A DNA stretch of 64,000 nucleotides from DATLNF01 sp963765815 (GCA_963765815.1 CAVXXT010000007.1:62001-126000), one strand, 5' to 3'. Counted from the stretch's first letter, positions 45,401 through 54,163 are shown. The notes: a model not told the origin generated them from the letters alone. Numbers and translations are program-made.

Positions 45401-45745
45401 GCGGGCATCCTCTACGAGCGGCTGGCGCCGTACGCCGGGCAGATCATCACCAACACCGCAACCGTGAACGGCGCGGTCGACCGTTTCCTCGGGATCCTGG
45501 CCGGGATCGTCGGGCGATACGACGTCGCGGAGCAGCACTTCATCGAGGCCGGCCGGATGCACGAGGCGATCGACGCCCCGACCTGGCTAGCGCGAACGCG
45601 GTACGACTGGGCGGGGATGCTGCTCAGTCGCGGCGAGCCGGGCGACGACCAGCGGGCGGCGGGTCTGCTGGAGGCGGCCCGGCAGACTGCGCGCGACCTC
45701 GGGATGCCCGGGCTCGAGCGTCGGGCGGCGGCGCTGCTGCGCTGA
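42452..45745 (+). CDS. Class III cyclase-like domain plus AAA ATPase regulator
   Basis: A 1097-residue protein. An N-terminal class III nucleotidyl cyclase domain (1-165) has VTVLFTDLVGSTELAARLGR and KNLGDGLMVVF, with metal-binding aspartates kept. The Asn of the NxxxR pair appears replaced by Val in VVEAARL, so activity is uncertain. A P-loop ATPase (GEPGMGKTRL; VVLFVDDLHWAD) and about 500 residues of helical repeats follow. There is no C-terminal LuxR-type helix-turn-helix. Mycobacterial proteins of this class are known as possible regulators. Confidence 0.88.
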   Translation: MSATGTVTVLFTDLVGSTELAARLGREAAEEHRRKHFALLADAAAEAGGTIVKNLGDGLMVVFHSVTAALAAAVGMQQRTHLSGSRSDSPDLIRVGISVGEATTEDGDWFGPPVVEAARLCAVARGGQVLATHTVALLSSGAPFTLIPAGAFDLKGIGDGVPAYELAWEPMSAEAAGATPLPPKLVATSSSRFFGRSAESEQLERAWKAASNGEQQLVLISGEPGMGKTRLATEVAMRAHAAGATVLYGRCDQELGVPYQPFVEALSHYVEVGPAEVLDAHVAAHGDLLEPLAPRLRQRVSAQRTTARTDPETERYLLFAAARALLVDAARHAPVVLFVDDLHWADKPTVLLLRHIATLMEPTALLVIGTYRSTDVSRTHPLVEVLTDLRREGGAQRIELDGLDGLSVVSLFEAAAGHEMDESGVALAMEVRRETGGSPFFVKEILRHLTESKALFQQDGRWIYRGDVTSLGIPQSVREVVEHRVDRLGPLATKALSAASVVGHEFDLDLVAAVIDADEDDLLDAFDAAALASVIRESVDTPGRFSFAHALIQHTLYDELGATRRARIHRRVAESLERMCGDDPGDRLGELARHWIKATGVAAVDTAVHYARRTGEQALARLAPNEAARWFAEALEMVDAAEVDDVGRRCALLVQLGDAQRQAGDPAYRETLLSATALSRDCGDPDLMVRAALANNRGFVSSNGEVDHERVAAIEAALAVQSTEDSVERARLLMTLAAELTYAGDWDRRRGLTDESLAMAQRVGDPTTLAYALTARYTVINVPHTLEERLVETAENLELTQSLGDPVARFWALNFRASAALEAVDLAEVDRCTTEAVQLAHGLGQPFLRWVATWAQSWRALLAGDIDQAEALADAAAVIANESGQPNALAIYAGQLFAVRRDQGRLDELEPLIEATVEDNPGLPGFRAALLAMYCDLDRHDEARPIFQQEVDRGFADLMYDPVWSTGLSLFADVCGALRHHDGAGILYERLAPYAGQIITNTATVNGAVDRFLGILAGIVGRYDVAEQHFIEAGRMHEAIDAPTWLARTRYDWAGMLLSRGEPGDDQRAAGLLEAARQTARDLGMPGLERRAAALLR

Positions 45746-45751
45746 CTCGCC

Positions 45752-47200
45752 TCAGTAGTCGGAGCGGTAGTTCGACTCCAGCACCCAGGTGCTGCGTTCC
45801 TCCCGCAGCGTGATGACGTCGCGTGCGCCGTTGCGCACGCCGGGGCCGAAGCTGATGCTCGGCCACAGCAGCGGCGTCCCGTCGACCGGGCCGACGCCGG
45901 ACACCCGGAGCGCCTGGAAGGCGGCACGGAACCGGTTCTGGCCGAGGTCTCGGCCGGCCGCGAGCAGGGCGGCGGCGACCACCTGCTGCGACCCCCATGC
46001 GGCCAGCCCGATGTCGATCGCAGGATCGGCGTAGAACCGCTGGTAGGTCTCGCGGTAGGTCTGAGTCCGCACGTCGGACATCGGCGGCCACGGTGCGAAG
46101 CCGTGGGCGCCGGCGAGACCACCGGTGGGTGTGCCCTGGATGGTGAGGTCGAACGTCCAGGCCACCGAGCTGCTCATCCACGTCGGGTGGTAGCCGACTG
46201 CCTGCGCCTGGTTGACGAGCTTGATCACGACGGTCGGCGTCATGTAGAGCCAGACAGCGGCGGCGCCGGCGCTCTGCAGCTGGCGGACGACGCCGGAGAA
46301 GTCACTGGCGTTGGGATCGATCGCCACCCGTGCGACCACCGCGGCGCCGGCGCCACGGGCATGCCGGGCGAACTCGTCGATCGCGGGGATGACGCCGACC
46401 TCGTTCTCGTAGACCGCCGCGACATTGGTCTGGTGCAGCGCGTGAGCGAGGTAGCGCGCGATCAGCCCACCCTGGACCTGCTGGTCGAGGTTGATGCTGA
46501 AGTTCCACTGACTGCGGGGGTCGATCCCGGGCGGCTGGTTGAGCGCGATCACCGGAAAGTCGCGCTGCTCCAGGTAGTCGATGATCGCCTTGGTGACGCC
46601 GATCCGCTCGAGCGTGATGGCGGCGAAGTAGCCGTCGTCGATGACCTGCTGCGCCTTCTCCCGCGCCACCTGCTCGTTGGACGTGGTGTCGAAGACGGTG
46701 GACGTGATCTGGCGGCCGAGGATGCCGCCCTTGGTCTCGTTGACGAAGCGCCAGTAGGCCTGGATCGCCTGGTCGAGCTGCGGCGGCACCGGGGCGGCAC
46801 CGGTCTTCGGGATCAGCCAGGCGATCTTGATCGACGTGGCGGTGACTCCGCGACGGCTGCCCGCCGGCACGCTCGCCGGCGAGGGCGAGCCGGACCGGGG
46901 GCTCGACGGCGCGGCAGCGGGAGAAGGCCCGCGGCGCGCTGACCCCGCCGTGAACGCCGCCGCGGCGCCCGGCGTCGACATCGACGTAGACCCCGGCGTA
47001 CGGCGGAGCGGGCCTGACGTCGGTGAGATCGACGACACGCTCGCCGCTCCGGACGGGGTGGACATGTCGTACGTCGACTCGACGATCGGCAGGCCGGTGG
47101 CGTCGTACGCCCTCGCGCTACTGGGGTCGAACCGAGCGCTGCAGCCTGATGCGGCCAGGGCGGCGGTCAGGACGAGGGCGGGAAGGCGGCGCGACTGCAT
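45752..47200 (-). CDS. Substrate-binding lipoprotein (branched-chain amino acid type)
   Basis: A 482-residue lipoprotein with lipobox ALAASGC, a long low-complexity Ser/Pro/Ala linker (about 50-115), and a type 1 periplasmic-binding fold (LIPKTGAAPVPPQLDQAI, NETKGGILGRQI, FPVIALNQPPGIDP). It resembles the binding component of LIV-type ABC transporters. No permease or ATPase genes are adjacent, so the ligand and transporter are unknown. Confidence 0.8.
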   Translation of the reverse strand: MQSRRLPALVLTAALAASGCSARFDPSSARAYDATGLPIVESTYDMSTPSGAASVSSISPTSGPLRRTPGSTSMSTPGAAAAFTAGSARRGPSPAAAPSSPRSGSPSPASVPAGSRRGVTATSIKIAWLIPKTGAAPVPPQLDQAIQAYWRFVNETKGGILGRQITSTVFDTTSNEQVAREKAQQVIDDGYFAAITLERIGVTKAIIDYLEQRDFPVIALNQPPGIDPRSQWNFSINLDQQVQGGLIARYLAHALHQTNVAAVYENEVGVIPAIDEFARHARGAGAAVVARVAIDPNASDFSGVVRQLQSAGAAAVWLYMTPTVVIKLVNQAQAVGYHPTWMSSSVAWTFDLTIQGTPTGGLAGAHGFAPWPPMSDVRTQTYRETYQRFYADPAIDIGLAAWGSQQVVAAALLAAGRDLGQNRFRAAFQALRVSGVGPVDGTPLLWPSISFGPGVRNGARDVITLREERSTWVLESNYRSDY

Positions 47201-47271
47201 GCCCCTACGGTGCCGAGCGCGTGGACGAGGCGCAACGCCTCGCGGGTGTCAGACTCCCGACACCCGTCCGA

Positions 47272-47739
47272 TCACGACGTGCCGGCCCACGGCGTCGGGT
47301 CGGCGCCTCCGATCTGGGCGATGAACTCGTCGAGGTACCACCGGCGGTAGGCGACCAGGTCCGGGGGCGTCGCCAGCGTGAGCTGGTGCTCCCCGGCGCG
47401 GCAGAACTCGTCGGCCTCGTCGAGCATCGCGCCGAGCTGCCCGGACGCGTCCGCGGCGTGCCGCGGGATGGTGAACACGATCTCGTCGAGGAAGGGCTCA
47501 CCGGCAGCGATCGCCTGCTCGATCCGGTTCTCCTGCTCTTCGTTGAGCCCGCCGTAGCGGCTGGTGAGCACCTGGACCAGCTCGAGCAGCCGCCGCGGCA
47601 CTCCGCTCGGCGCGTCGGTCGGCTGGTCAGCGATCAGGCGGAACTCGCGCATGAGCTCCTCGGTGTGCTGCTGAGCCCGGTGGTGCAGACCCAGTGGCAG
47701 GCGACGGAGGCGAACCTCGACGATGGTGTTGGGGCTCAC
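47272..47739 (-). CDS. Hypothetical regulator-associated protein
   Basis: A 155-residue protein (MSPNTIVEVRLRRLPLGLHH) of unknown family. It is helical and mostly charged. Its GTG start overlaps the stop of the HATPase gene by four bases, so it probably acts with that protein, for instance as a partner or modulator. Confidence 0.65.
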   Translation of the reverse strand: MSPNTIVEVRLRRLPLGLHHRAQQHTEELMREFRLIADQPTDAPSGVPRRLLELVQVLTSRYGGLNEEQENRIEQAIAAGEPFLDEIVFTIPRHAADASGQLGAMLDEADEFCRAGEHQLTLATPPDLVAYRRWYLDEFIAQIGGADPTPWAGTS

Positions 47740-48236
47740 GCGACCCGTCGCAGCGCTGACGCCTCGCCCGGAGCGCGATCCCGACCGCCGCGCTGCTCGC
47801 CGACGTCCATGACGTCGTCAGCGGAGAGGAACGCGTCCAGGTCGATCTCCGCGTCGTCGTCCCCGAGCTCGGCGACGAGCTCGCACCAGATGTGCTTGCC
47901 CTCCGCGTCGTGCTGGACGCCCCAGGCCCGGGCGAGGGTCGCGACCAGGGTCAGCCCTCGGCCGGTGGTCGCGTCCTGGCCGTAGTGCCGCTGCCGGGGC
48001 GCGCGCGCGCTCTGGTCCCGGACCTCGATCCGCAGCACGTCCTCGGCGTACGAGAGGACGACGCTGAAGTCGGTCGCGGCATGCAGCACGGCATTGGTGG
48101 CGAGCTCGCTCACGACCTGCTGCGCGGTCCACACCAGGCCGTCGGCGGACCACTGCGACAGGGTGTCGGCGGTGAACCGCCGGGCAGCCGAGACGCTCTC
48201 GGACGCCGGGGCGAACGTCAGCTCCGCGAGTCGCAT
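47736..48236 (-). CDS. HATPase regulator (RsbW-like) with C-terminal extension
   Basis: A 166-residue protein whose first 110 residues are an RsbW-like ATPase (VSELATNAVLHA; TTGRGLTLVATLA), followed by about 50 disordered residues. ATG at 48236 is preceded by TACGAT at six bases, consistent with a leaderless transcript. It is co-translated with the following small gene. A longer start would add ten residues. Confidence 0.75.
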   Translation of the reverse strand: MRLAELTFAPASESVSAARRFTADTLSQWSADGLVWTAQQVVSELATNAVLHAATDFSVVLSYAEDVLRIEVRDQSARAPRQRHYGQDATTGRGLTLVATLARAWGVQHDAEGKHIWCELVAELGDDDAEIDLDAFLSADDVMDVGEQRGGRDRAPGEASALRRVA

Positions 48237-48272
48237 CCGCGCATCGTAGGACACCGCGTGTCCCACGGGACG

Positions 48273-49649
48273 CTACTTGAGTCGAGTCCCGCCGACGAGG
48301 GTGCCGATGACGCCCTCGTTGTCCGCGATGCTCTCCGTGCCGGTCTCCTCGCACTCCTTCGCGCAGGCGTCGACGTACGCCGCCCAGGGGTGGCCGTCGG
48401 GTGCGATCTCGACGTCGATGAAGTCGAGGACGCGACCGCATCGGCCGGGGCCGCAGGCGCCGGCCTTGAACGGCTCACGGGGGTCGTTGACGGTCGCGGT
48501 GTAGAAGACCGGGCTGCGGCCGAGGATGCCGAAGCCCTCCGCGAGGTAGCCGTTCCAGCGGTCGGCCTCGTCGCTGGTGGTGCCGTAGTAGGCGAGCGCG
48601 ACGTTGCCGGGCTTGCCGACCTGGAGGGTGGCGAGGTTGGTGGCCTTCACGCCGGCCGGGGCGACCATGATCGGCGTGCTCCACGACTCTCCCCCGTCGC
48701 GCGAGGTGACGAGGTAGGGCAGGCGGTCCTCGGAGCTGACGAAGAGGTAGTAGAGCGTGCCGTTCTCGTCGATAGCGACGCTCGGGTCGCCGCCGGAGTC
48801 GGATGGCAGGTCGGCCACCTCGACCGTCGTCCAGGTGTTGCCCTCGTCGCGGCTGATGCCCAGCGTCGGCCGGCCGCAGGAGCCGAGCGGGATGAAGACC
48901 ACTCCCTCCGCGTCGGTGATGCCGTGGCCGTTGAGCCCCCCGCAGGTCGGGCCGGTGAGGTCGGTCGTGGTCATGAAGGACAGGCCGCCATTGATCGACT
49001 TGTTGCACTTCGTCACGGCCGGGTGGTTGAAGCAGTAGTAGACGACGTTGGGGTAGCCGATCGTCGTGCTGGTGGCCGGCGGCCCGGCGAAGAGCGTCTG
49101 GTGGTCGTTGACCGGCTCGCCGCAGGCCAGCGGGTTGGTGATCCACGACAGGCCCTCGTTGTCCGAGAGCGACAGGATCGCGCACGCGACAGTCAGGTCG
49201 ATGTTGAAGATCCGGCTGGTCCGCTGGTCGACGTAGATGTAGGGGTCCATCGACAGCACGTGCGGGCTCAGCGCGCCGACGCCGGGGGTGCGGTCCTCCC
49301 AGGTCTTGCCCTTGTCCGGGCTGGCGAAGACGACCCGGCCGCCCGGGGCGACGGTGGAGATCGCCTCGGTCGAGCCGGCGCAGGACGTCACGCAGCCGTC
49401 GCTGGAGGTCACGAAGACGGTGCCGGACTTGGTGAGTCCGAGCGTCGGCTCGCCGGTGCCGTGCTTGAGGTTGAACATCCGCGGCTCGGGGGCGTTGCGC
49501 GCCGCGACCCGCCGGCCGCCGGGGCCGTGCGCGGCAGCCTTGCGCGAGTTGTCAGCGAGGCCGGGCGCCGAGATCGCGGTGACGATGAGCGCGATGATCG
49601 CGATCGCCGGGCGCATGCGTCGGGTACGACGGGCGGCTGCTGCGGTCAC
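48273..49649 (-). CDS. Exported Asp-box (sialidase/BNR-like) beta-propeller
   Basis: A 458-residue protein with an N-terminal signal (AIAIIALIVTAISAPGLA). At least four Asp-box motifs are visible (SPDKGKTW, SDNEGLSW, SRDEGNTW, SRDGGESW), which mark a sialidase-type beta-propeller. Catalytic residues of sialidases (Arg triad, Tyr) are not evident, so it may be a binding protein. The GTG at 49649 follows GGAGGAACT. Confidence 0.8.
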   Translation of the reverse strand: MTAAAARRTRRMRPAIAIIALIVTAISAPGLADNSRKAAAHGPGGRRVAARNAPEPRMFNLKHGTGEPTLGLTKSGTVFVTSSDGCVTSCAGSTEAISTVAPGGRVVFASPDKGKTWEDRTPGVGALSPHVLSMDPYIYVDQRTSRIFNIDLTVACAILSLSDNEGLSWITNPLACGEPVNDHQTLFAGPPATSTTIGYPNVVYYCFNHPAVTKCNKSINGGLSFMTTTDLTGPTCGGLNGHGITDAEGVVFIPLGSCGRPTLGISRDEGNTWTTVEVADLPSDSGGDPSVAIDENGTLYYLFVSSEDRLPYLVTSRDGGESWSTPIMVAPAGVKATNLATLQVGKPGNVALAYYGTTSDEADRWNGYLAEGFGILGRSPVFYTATVNDPREPFKAGACGPGRCGRVLDFIDVEIAPDGHPWAAYVDACAKECEETGTESIADNEGVIGTLVGGTRLK

Positions 49650-49881
49650 GGGAGTTCCTCCGAGGTTCGGCTGGGTCTCCCGGACTCGTTCGGCCTCTGC
49701 GGCGCGATCCCTGCCCGGAGGTCCACCTGAACGGCCATCCGGCGGCGCTGCTTGGGCCGATCGGAGCACGGCCGTCGTACCCGACTGCCGATGGCGAGTT
49801 CGGCCGGAAGCGGGTCTGCCGGGGGGTGGTGATGACCCGATCTACCTAGAGCACATCACCCCCAGTGATTGGACCCACGCC

Positions 49882-50055
49882 TTGTACACGATCGACACGG
49901 TCGCCGGCCCCATCACCGTCGCGAGCGAAGTGCTCGCCGCGGCGCTGTGCGAGCTGTACGCCCCGGCCCGGCGCAACGAGGTCGACCTGCTGGCCGCGCT
50001 CGGCATCGACCTCGAGTCGGACACCTTCGAGAGCACGGCCGTCCTCGTCGCGTAG
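49882..50055 (+). CDS. Small hypothetical protein (57 residues)
   Basis: A short open frame from a TTG: LYTIDTVAGPITVASEVLAA through to FESTAVLVA. It is a plausible small soluble protein but has no strong ribosome-binding site and no known family. It lies in the gap before the third surface-module gene. Confidence 0.4.
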   Translation: MYTIDTVAGPITVASEVLAAALCELYAPARRNEVDLLAALGIDLESDTFESTAVLVA

Positions 50056-50076
50056 CCCTCTCGGCTTCGTCCCTCG

Positions 50077-50135
50077 CTCGACTCCGGCGTACATCGCCGT
50101 TTCGAGCCATTTCCCCGCCATACGCCGGAGTCGAG
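50077..50135. repeat. Intergenic palindrome with 15-base perfect arms
   Basis: CTCGACTCCGGCGTA (50077-50091) pairs perfectly with its complement at 50121-50135, with a 29-base loop, between a small gene and the third surface-module gene. It may terminate transcription of the small gene. Confidence 0.65.
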
Positions 50136-50163
50136 TGACTCCCCCGGCGATGCCGCAGTGGCC

Positions 50164-50169
50164 TAGCGT
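50164..50169 (+). promoter_or_regulatory. -10 element TAGCGT of a leaderless transcript
   Basis: TAGCGT lies seven bases before the ATG at 50177 with no ribosome-binding site between them. Confidence 0.5.
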
Positions 50170-50176
50170 GCGATCC

Positions 50177-51490
50177 ATGAGATCACCGCGCTCTCCTCTC
50201 CTCCTCGCCGTCCTCGCGTCTGCGCTGGTGTCGCCGATCGCGTCGCGGGTGGCGGCGGCGGCGGAGGTGGTGGTCTTCACCGAGGCCGACGCGGGACGGA
50301 CGGTGCACGTCACCCGGGGCGACGCGTTCCGGGTGCGCCTCACACCTGACCCCGGGGCGCGGTGGGGCCAGCCGCAGGTGAGCGGCGAGGACATCGGCGT
50401 ACTGCTGGCCGGGCTGCAGCTCGACGGGACGGTCACCGACGGGTTCTTCCAGGCCAGGTCGGCGTCGACGAACACCATCACGCTCGCGTCTGACCTGCCG
50501 TGCGCGCACAGCAATCCGCAGTGCCTCTCCCCGACCGCGTCCTTCGAGATGACCGTCGTGGTCGACGACGGTCCACGACCGGAGCAGTACCCGGCGCCGC
50601 CGGAGCTGCCGGACGCCGCGGTGCCGGACGCGATCGACGTGGACCGCAGCAACGCCGACGGCGTCTTCACGCTCGAAGAGGGTCAGCGGCTGTCGGTGCG
50701 GCTCGACTACGCCCACCAGGTCGTCGCGCCGGGGATGTACTTCGTCGAGAAGTCCTACCTCGACCGCACGACGACCCACGTCGTGCTGCGCGCCATGCAG
50801 ACGTCGGGGCTGCTCGATGTGGACGCGTACGGCGTACCCGACTGCATCCACGACGAGCCGATGTGCGTCGCGTCGGTGCTGCGGCTGCCCTGGCACGTCG
50901 CTGTCGGCACGCCGGGCTCAACGCCGCGCGGTGTTGCGGTGACGCTGGACCACTCGACGGTGACGGCCGGCAACTCCCCCGTCGTCACTGCCCGACTGAC
51001 GACCGACGACGGCTCCCCGGCGTACGGCGGGGTGGACCTCTACGAGAAGACGTACGGCGAGAGCTCGTACCGGCGCATCGGCATGGCCGCCACCGAAGCC
51101 GACGGGACGATCGCGAACGTGGTGCGGCCGACGGTGCAGACGGCGTACGTCGCGGTGGTGCACACCACGCGCGGGCGGACGGCGAGCGCGGCATCGGTCG
51201 TCCGAGTGCACTCGCGGATCACCGTGCGATCACCGGCGCCGGGTGCCTCGGTCGCGCAGCGCACGACGTTCGTCGGGTCGACGTACCCGGTGCTGCCCGG
51301 CGTCGAGATCGGGCTGGCGGTGGTGCGCGGCGGGAGCTACACCTTCCTCGGGAAGAGCGTGACGTCGTCGACGGGTGAGTGGACGCTGCCGGCGACGATG
51401 CCGACGGGGACGGCGACGTACGTCGTCTACACGTCGGCGCACTCCGGGACGGCGTACGGCTCGAAGTCACTGACCCTGTCGGTGCGCTAG
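50177..51490 (+). CDS. Exported protein carrying the C-terminal surface-protein module
   Basis: A 437-residue exported protein with a signal peptide (LLLAVLASALVSPIASRVA). The N-terminal 230 residues are a beta-rich region with several cysteines, unlike surface proteins A and B. The last 185 residues match the C-terminal module of A and B: TAGNSPVVTARLT, KTYGESSYRRI, VRPTVQTAY and the end TSAHSGTAYGSKSLTLSVR. There is no sorting signal. It is on the opposite strand and 36 kb away from A and B, so the module is shared by an unlinked gene. Confidence 0.85.
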   Translation: MRSPRSPLLLAVLASALVSPIASRVAAAAEVVVFTEADAGRTVHVTRGDAFRVRLTPDPGARWGQPQVSGEDIGVLLAGLQLDGTVTDGFFQARSASTNTITLASDLPCAHSNPQCLSPTASFEMTVVVDDGPRPEQYPAPPELPDAAVPDAIDVDRSNADGVFTLEEGQRLSVRLDYAHQVVAPGMYFVEKSYLDRTTTHVVLRAMQTSGLLDVDAYGVPDCIHDEPMCVASVLRLPWHVAVGTPGSTPRGVAVTLDHSTVTAGNSPVVTARLTTDDGSPAYGGVDLYEKTYGESSYRRIGMAATEADGTIANVVRPTVQTAYVAVVHTTRGRTASAASVVRVHSRITVRSPAPGASVAQRTTFVGSTYPVLPGVEIGLAVVRGGSYTFLGKSVTSSTGEWTLPATMPTGTATYVVYTSAHSGTAYGSKSLTLSVR

Positions 51491-51572
51491 CGGAGCGTCC
51501 CGCTCATGACGATCACGCGCACGACCCGCCGGTCTGCTGTTGAGATCGCGTCGTCCGGGTAGGGACACCCGC

Positions 51573-51881
51573 ATGTCGCTGTCCACGAGCTCGACCCGAC
51601 CTACGCTGCGCACCCTGGCCGACCGGGTCTTCCGCAACCCGGAGACCGGCGAGCTGGTGCTCTGGCAGACGCCGAATCCACCGCTGATCGTCTTCCTCCT
51701 CGCGACGGCGGTGCGGCTGCTGCTGCACCCCGACGGCGGCGTCGGCACGGCGGTGTCGGTGGTGGCCGGGCTGGCGTTGGCGTGGTGGGCGGTTGACGAG
51801 GTGGCCCGCGGCGACAGCCTCTTCCGGCGCATCCTCGGCGCCGTCGTCCTCATCGGCATGGTCGTCACCCGGCTGCTCTGA
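51573..51881 (+). CDS. Small membrane protein
   Basis: A 102-residue protein with two hydrophobic segments (LIVFLLATAVRLLL; GTAVSVVAGLALAWWAV) and a C-terminal one (ILGAVVLIGMVVTRLL). The function is unknown. ATG at 51573 has AGGGA upstream. It lies just before the MFS gene. Confidence 0.65.
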   Translation: MSLSTSSTRPTLRTLADRVFRNPETGELVLWQTPNPPLIVFLLATAVRLLLHPDGGVGTAVSVVAGLALAWWAVDEVARGDSLFRRILGAVVLIGMVVTRLL

Positions 51882-51916
51882 GCCTCAATCACGTTGTCGG
51901 GCTCGGCTCGCGCGGC

Positions 51917-51922
51917 TAGCGT
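51917..51922 (+). promoter_or_regulatory. -10 element TAGCGT before the MFS transporter
   Basis: TAGCGT is nine bases before the GTG at 51932, with no ribosome-binding site between. It is nearly identical in context (TAGCGTCGCGGCC) to the promoter at 60137. Confidence 0.5.
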
Positions 51923-51931
51923 CGCGGCCCC

Positions 51932-53200
51932 GTGAGCCGCCTCGTCGAGATCGTCGCCCCGAGCCGTCTCGGTCCTGGGTTCCGGCGGCTGCTCGCGTCG
52001 TCGTGGGTGTCGAACCTCGGTGACGGCGTCGCGCTGGCGGCCGGTCCGCTGCTCGTCGCGTCGCAGACCCGCGACCCGCTGCTGGTCGCGATGGCGGTGC
52101 TGCTCCAGCAGCTGCCGTGGCTCGTGTTCGGCCTGTACGCCGGCGCGCTCGCCGACCGGGCGAACCGCAAGGTGATCGTCGTCACGGTCGACCTAGTCCG
52201 CGCGGCGGTGCTGGTCGTGCTCTGCGCCTCGATCGCGACCGGAGTCGTGTCGATCGCCGTCGTACTCGGCGCGCTGTTCCTCATGGGCACGGCGGAGGTG
52301 TTCGCGGACAGCACGTCGAGCACTCTGCTGCCGATGCTGGTCGAGCGCGAGGACCTCGCGCTGGGCACCGCGCGGCTGCAGACCGGGGTGCTGACGCTCA
52401 ACCAGCTGGCCGGCCCGCCGATCGGCGCGGCGATGTTCGCGGCCGGGATGGCCTGGCCGTTCGCGGTGCAGGCGGTGCTGGTCAGCCTCGGCGCGCTGCT
52501 CGTGTCGCGCATCGCGCTGCCCGGCCACGGCCGCGAGGTGCTGACAGGGCATCCGGTGCGCGCCGACATCGCCGAGGGCTTCCAGTGGGTCCGGCACAAC
52601 GCCGCGGTGCGCACGCTCGTGCTGACGATCTTCACCTTCAACATCACGTTCGGCGCGGCGTGGTCGGTGCTGGTCCTCTACGCGAGAGAACGGCTCGGGA
52701 TGGGCGAGATCGGATACGGGCTGCTCACGACCGTGTCGGCGCTCGGCGGGCTGGCCGGCACGGCGTCGTACGGGTGGATCACCCGGCGCGTCAGCCTCGG
52801 CGACGTCATGCGGATCGGCCTGATCGTCGAGACGCTCACGCACCTGTCACTGGCGCTGACGACACAGCCGGCCGTCGCGATGGGGATCTTCTTCGTCTTC
52901 GGAGCGCACGCGTTCATCTGGGGCACCACGTCGATCGCCGTACGGCAGCGCGCGGTGCCGATCGACCTGCAGGGCCGGGTGGGCAGCGTCAACGGCATCG
53001 GCGTGTACGGCGGGCTCGTCCTGGGGGCGGCGGTCGGCGGCGCGATCGCGCGGCGGTGGGGCGTGACCGCGCCGTTCTGGTTCGCCTTCGTCGGGTCGGC
53101 CGTCTTCGTCGTCGTCATCTGGCGCCAGCTCGCGCACATCGCCCACGACGACGACACCGTCCCGGCGCTCGATCAGCCTGCCGGGGAGGTCGCGACGTAG
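51932..53200 (+). CDS. MFS transporter (EntS-like/MFS_3 type)
   Basis: A 422-residue major facilitator with about 12 hydrophobic segments, of the MFS_3 group that includes enterobactin exporters and drug efflux proteins. GGLVLGAAVGGAIARRWG near the end and YAGALADRANRKVI after the second helix are typical. The substrate cannot be predicted and no biosynthetic cluster is adjacent. Confidence 0.85.
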   Translation: MSRLVEIVAPSRLGPGFRRLLASSWVSNLGDGVALAAGPLLVASQTRDPLLVAMAVLLQQLPWLVFGLYAGALADRANRKVIVVTVDLVRAAVLVVLCASIATGVVSIAVVLGALFLMGTAEVFADSTSSTLLPMLVEREDLALGTARLQTGVLTLNQLAGPPIGAAMFAAGMAWPFAVQAVLVSLGALLVSRIALPGHGREVLTGHPVRADIAEGFQWVRHNAAVRTLVLTIFTFNITFGAAWSVLVLYARERLGMGEIGYGLLTTVSALGGLAGTASYGWITRRVSLGDVMRIGLIVETLTHLSLALTTQPAVAMGIFFVFGAHAFIWGTTSIAVRQRAVPIDLQGRVGSVNGIGVYGGLVLGAAVGGAIARRWGVTAPFWFAFVGSAVFVVVIWRQLAHIAHDDDTVPALDQPAGEVAT

Positions 53201-53257
53201 GCCGCGGGATTGGTGAAGCTGCCCGGCGCGCACGTCGACCCGAGACAGCGGCGCCCG

Positions 53258-54163
53258 TCAGCCCTTGATCGAGCCGGTTCGCTTCTGCCCCGGGACGTGG
53301 GCGATGCAGGTCACCCCGTGGTCGTCCTGCGCCCAGGACCCAGGGGTCGGCGCCAGGTAGAAGAGGGATATCGCGTCGTCGGCTTCGGCGGCCGGACCCG
53401 CGTACGCCGCGAACCGCTCGAGGCACCCGCTCTCGGCGTCCGCGTTCGCGTTGTCCTGACCGGGGTAGTCGCCGGCTGGCAGCTCGAACGTCGCGAAGAC
53501 CTCGCCTTCGTGCGGCTCGGCGCACGGCACCCCGGGCAGCTGGGTGGTCACCGCGTTGTCGACGAGCCCGTTGACGCAGTCGCCCACTCGGAAGTCGAAC
53601 GCGGACACGTCGCCGCCCGCGACGATCTCGCCGGTCTCCGCGCGGTCAGCCCGGTTCGCGTAGGAGACGGCCACGGCGGCGCCGATGCCCACCGCCCAGA
53701 TCGCGGAGATCACCAGGCCGGCGATCGCCAGCCGCCGGCCCTTCTGCCCCGTCTTCTTCGTCTGGACCAGGCCGACGATGCCGAACGGGATGCTGAACAC
53801 GATCGCGCCGAAGATGCTGAGCAGCAGGGACGCCCTCGCCGACCGGTTGGTGCCCTCCGGCGGGCCGGACGGTGTCGCGTCGAAGCCGGGAGCGGCGCCG
53901 AAGCCGGGAGCGCCGTACGCCGACGTCGGCGGTCCGTACGCCTGCGGGTCGAACGACTGCGCCGGGGCGCCGTACGAGCCTGCGGGTGTCTCGAGGGGCG
54001 CGAACTGCGACTCGGCCGGAGGCTCGGGCGCGGGTGATTCGTCGGGTAGAGACGCCGCGTGGGCGGCTTCCTCGGTCGGGTACGGCGTCGGATCCGGCCA
54101 GCGGTACCACTGGTCGTCTGACGCCAGGTAGACCATGCCGTCGGACAAGCCGAACTCGCTCAT
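53258..54163 (-). CDS. Septum-formation-like membrane protein (DUF4190 plus extracellular domain)
   Basis: A 301-residue protein: a disordered Pro-rich cytoplasmic N-terminus (about 1-110) begins MSEFGLSDGMVYLASDDQWY, two membrane helices form a DUF4190-like unit (LLLSIFGAIVFSIPFGIVGL; AGLVISAIWAVGIGAAVAV), and a C-terminal extracellular domain has FRVGDCVNGLVDN and PCAEPHEGEVFATFELP, as in the septum formation family. The ATG is preceded by AGGGGGAGCG. Confidence 0.8.
   Translation of the reverse strand: MSEFGLSDGMVYLASDDQWYRWPDPTPYPTEEAAHAASLPDESPAPEPPAESQFAPLETPAGSYGAPAQSFDPQAYGPPTSAYGAPGFGAAPGFDATPSGPPEGTNRSARASLLLSIFGAIVFSIPFGIVGLVQTKKTGQKGRRLAIAGLVISAIWAVGIGAAVAVSYANRADRAETGEIVAGGDVSAFDFRVGDCVNGLVDNAVTTQLPGVPCAEPHEGEVFATFELPAGDYPGQDNANADAESGCLERFAAYAGPAAEADDAISLFYLAPTPGSWAQDDHGVTCIAHVPGQKRTGSIKG

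Noticed and set aside
39633..48266. A gene cluster for a specialised metabolite (MFS, flavin reductase, cyclase)
   Set aside because: There is no biosynthetic core enzyme; the genes are scattered and belong to separate units.
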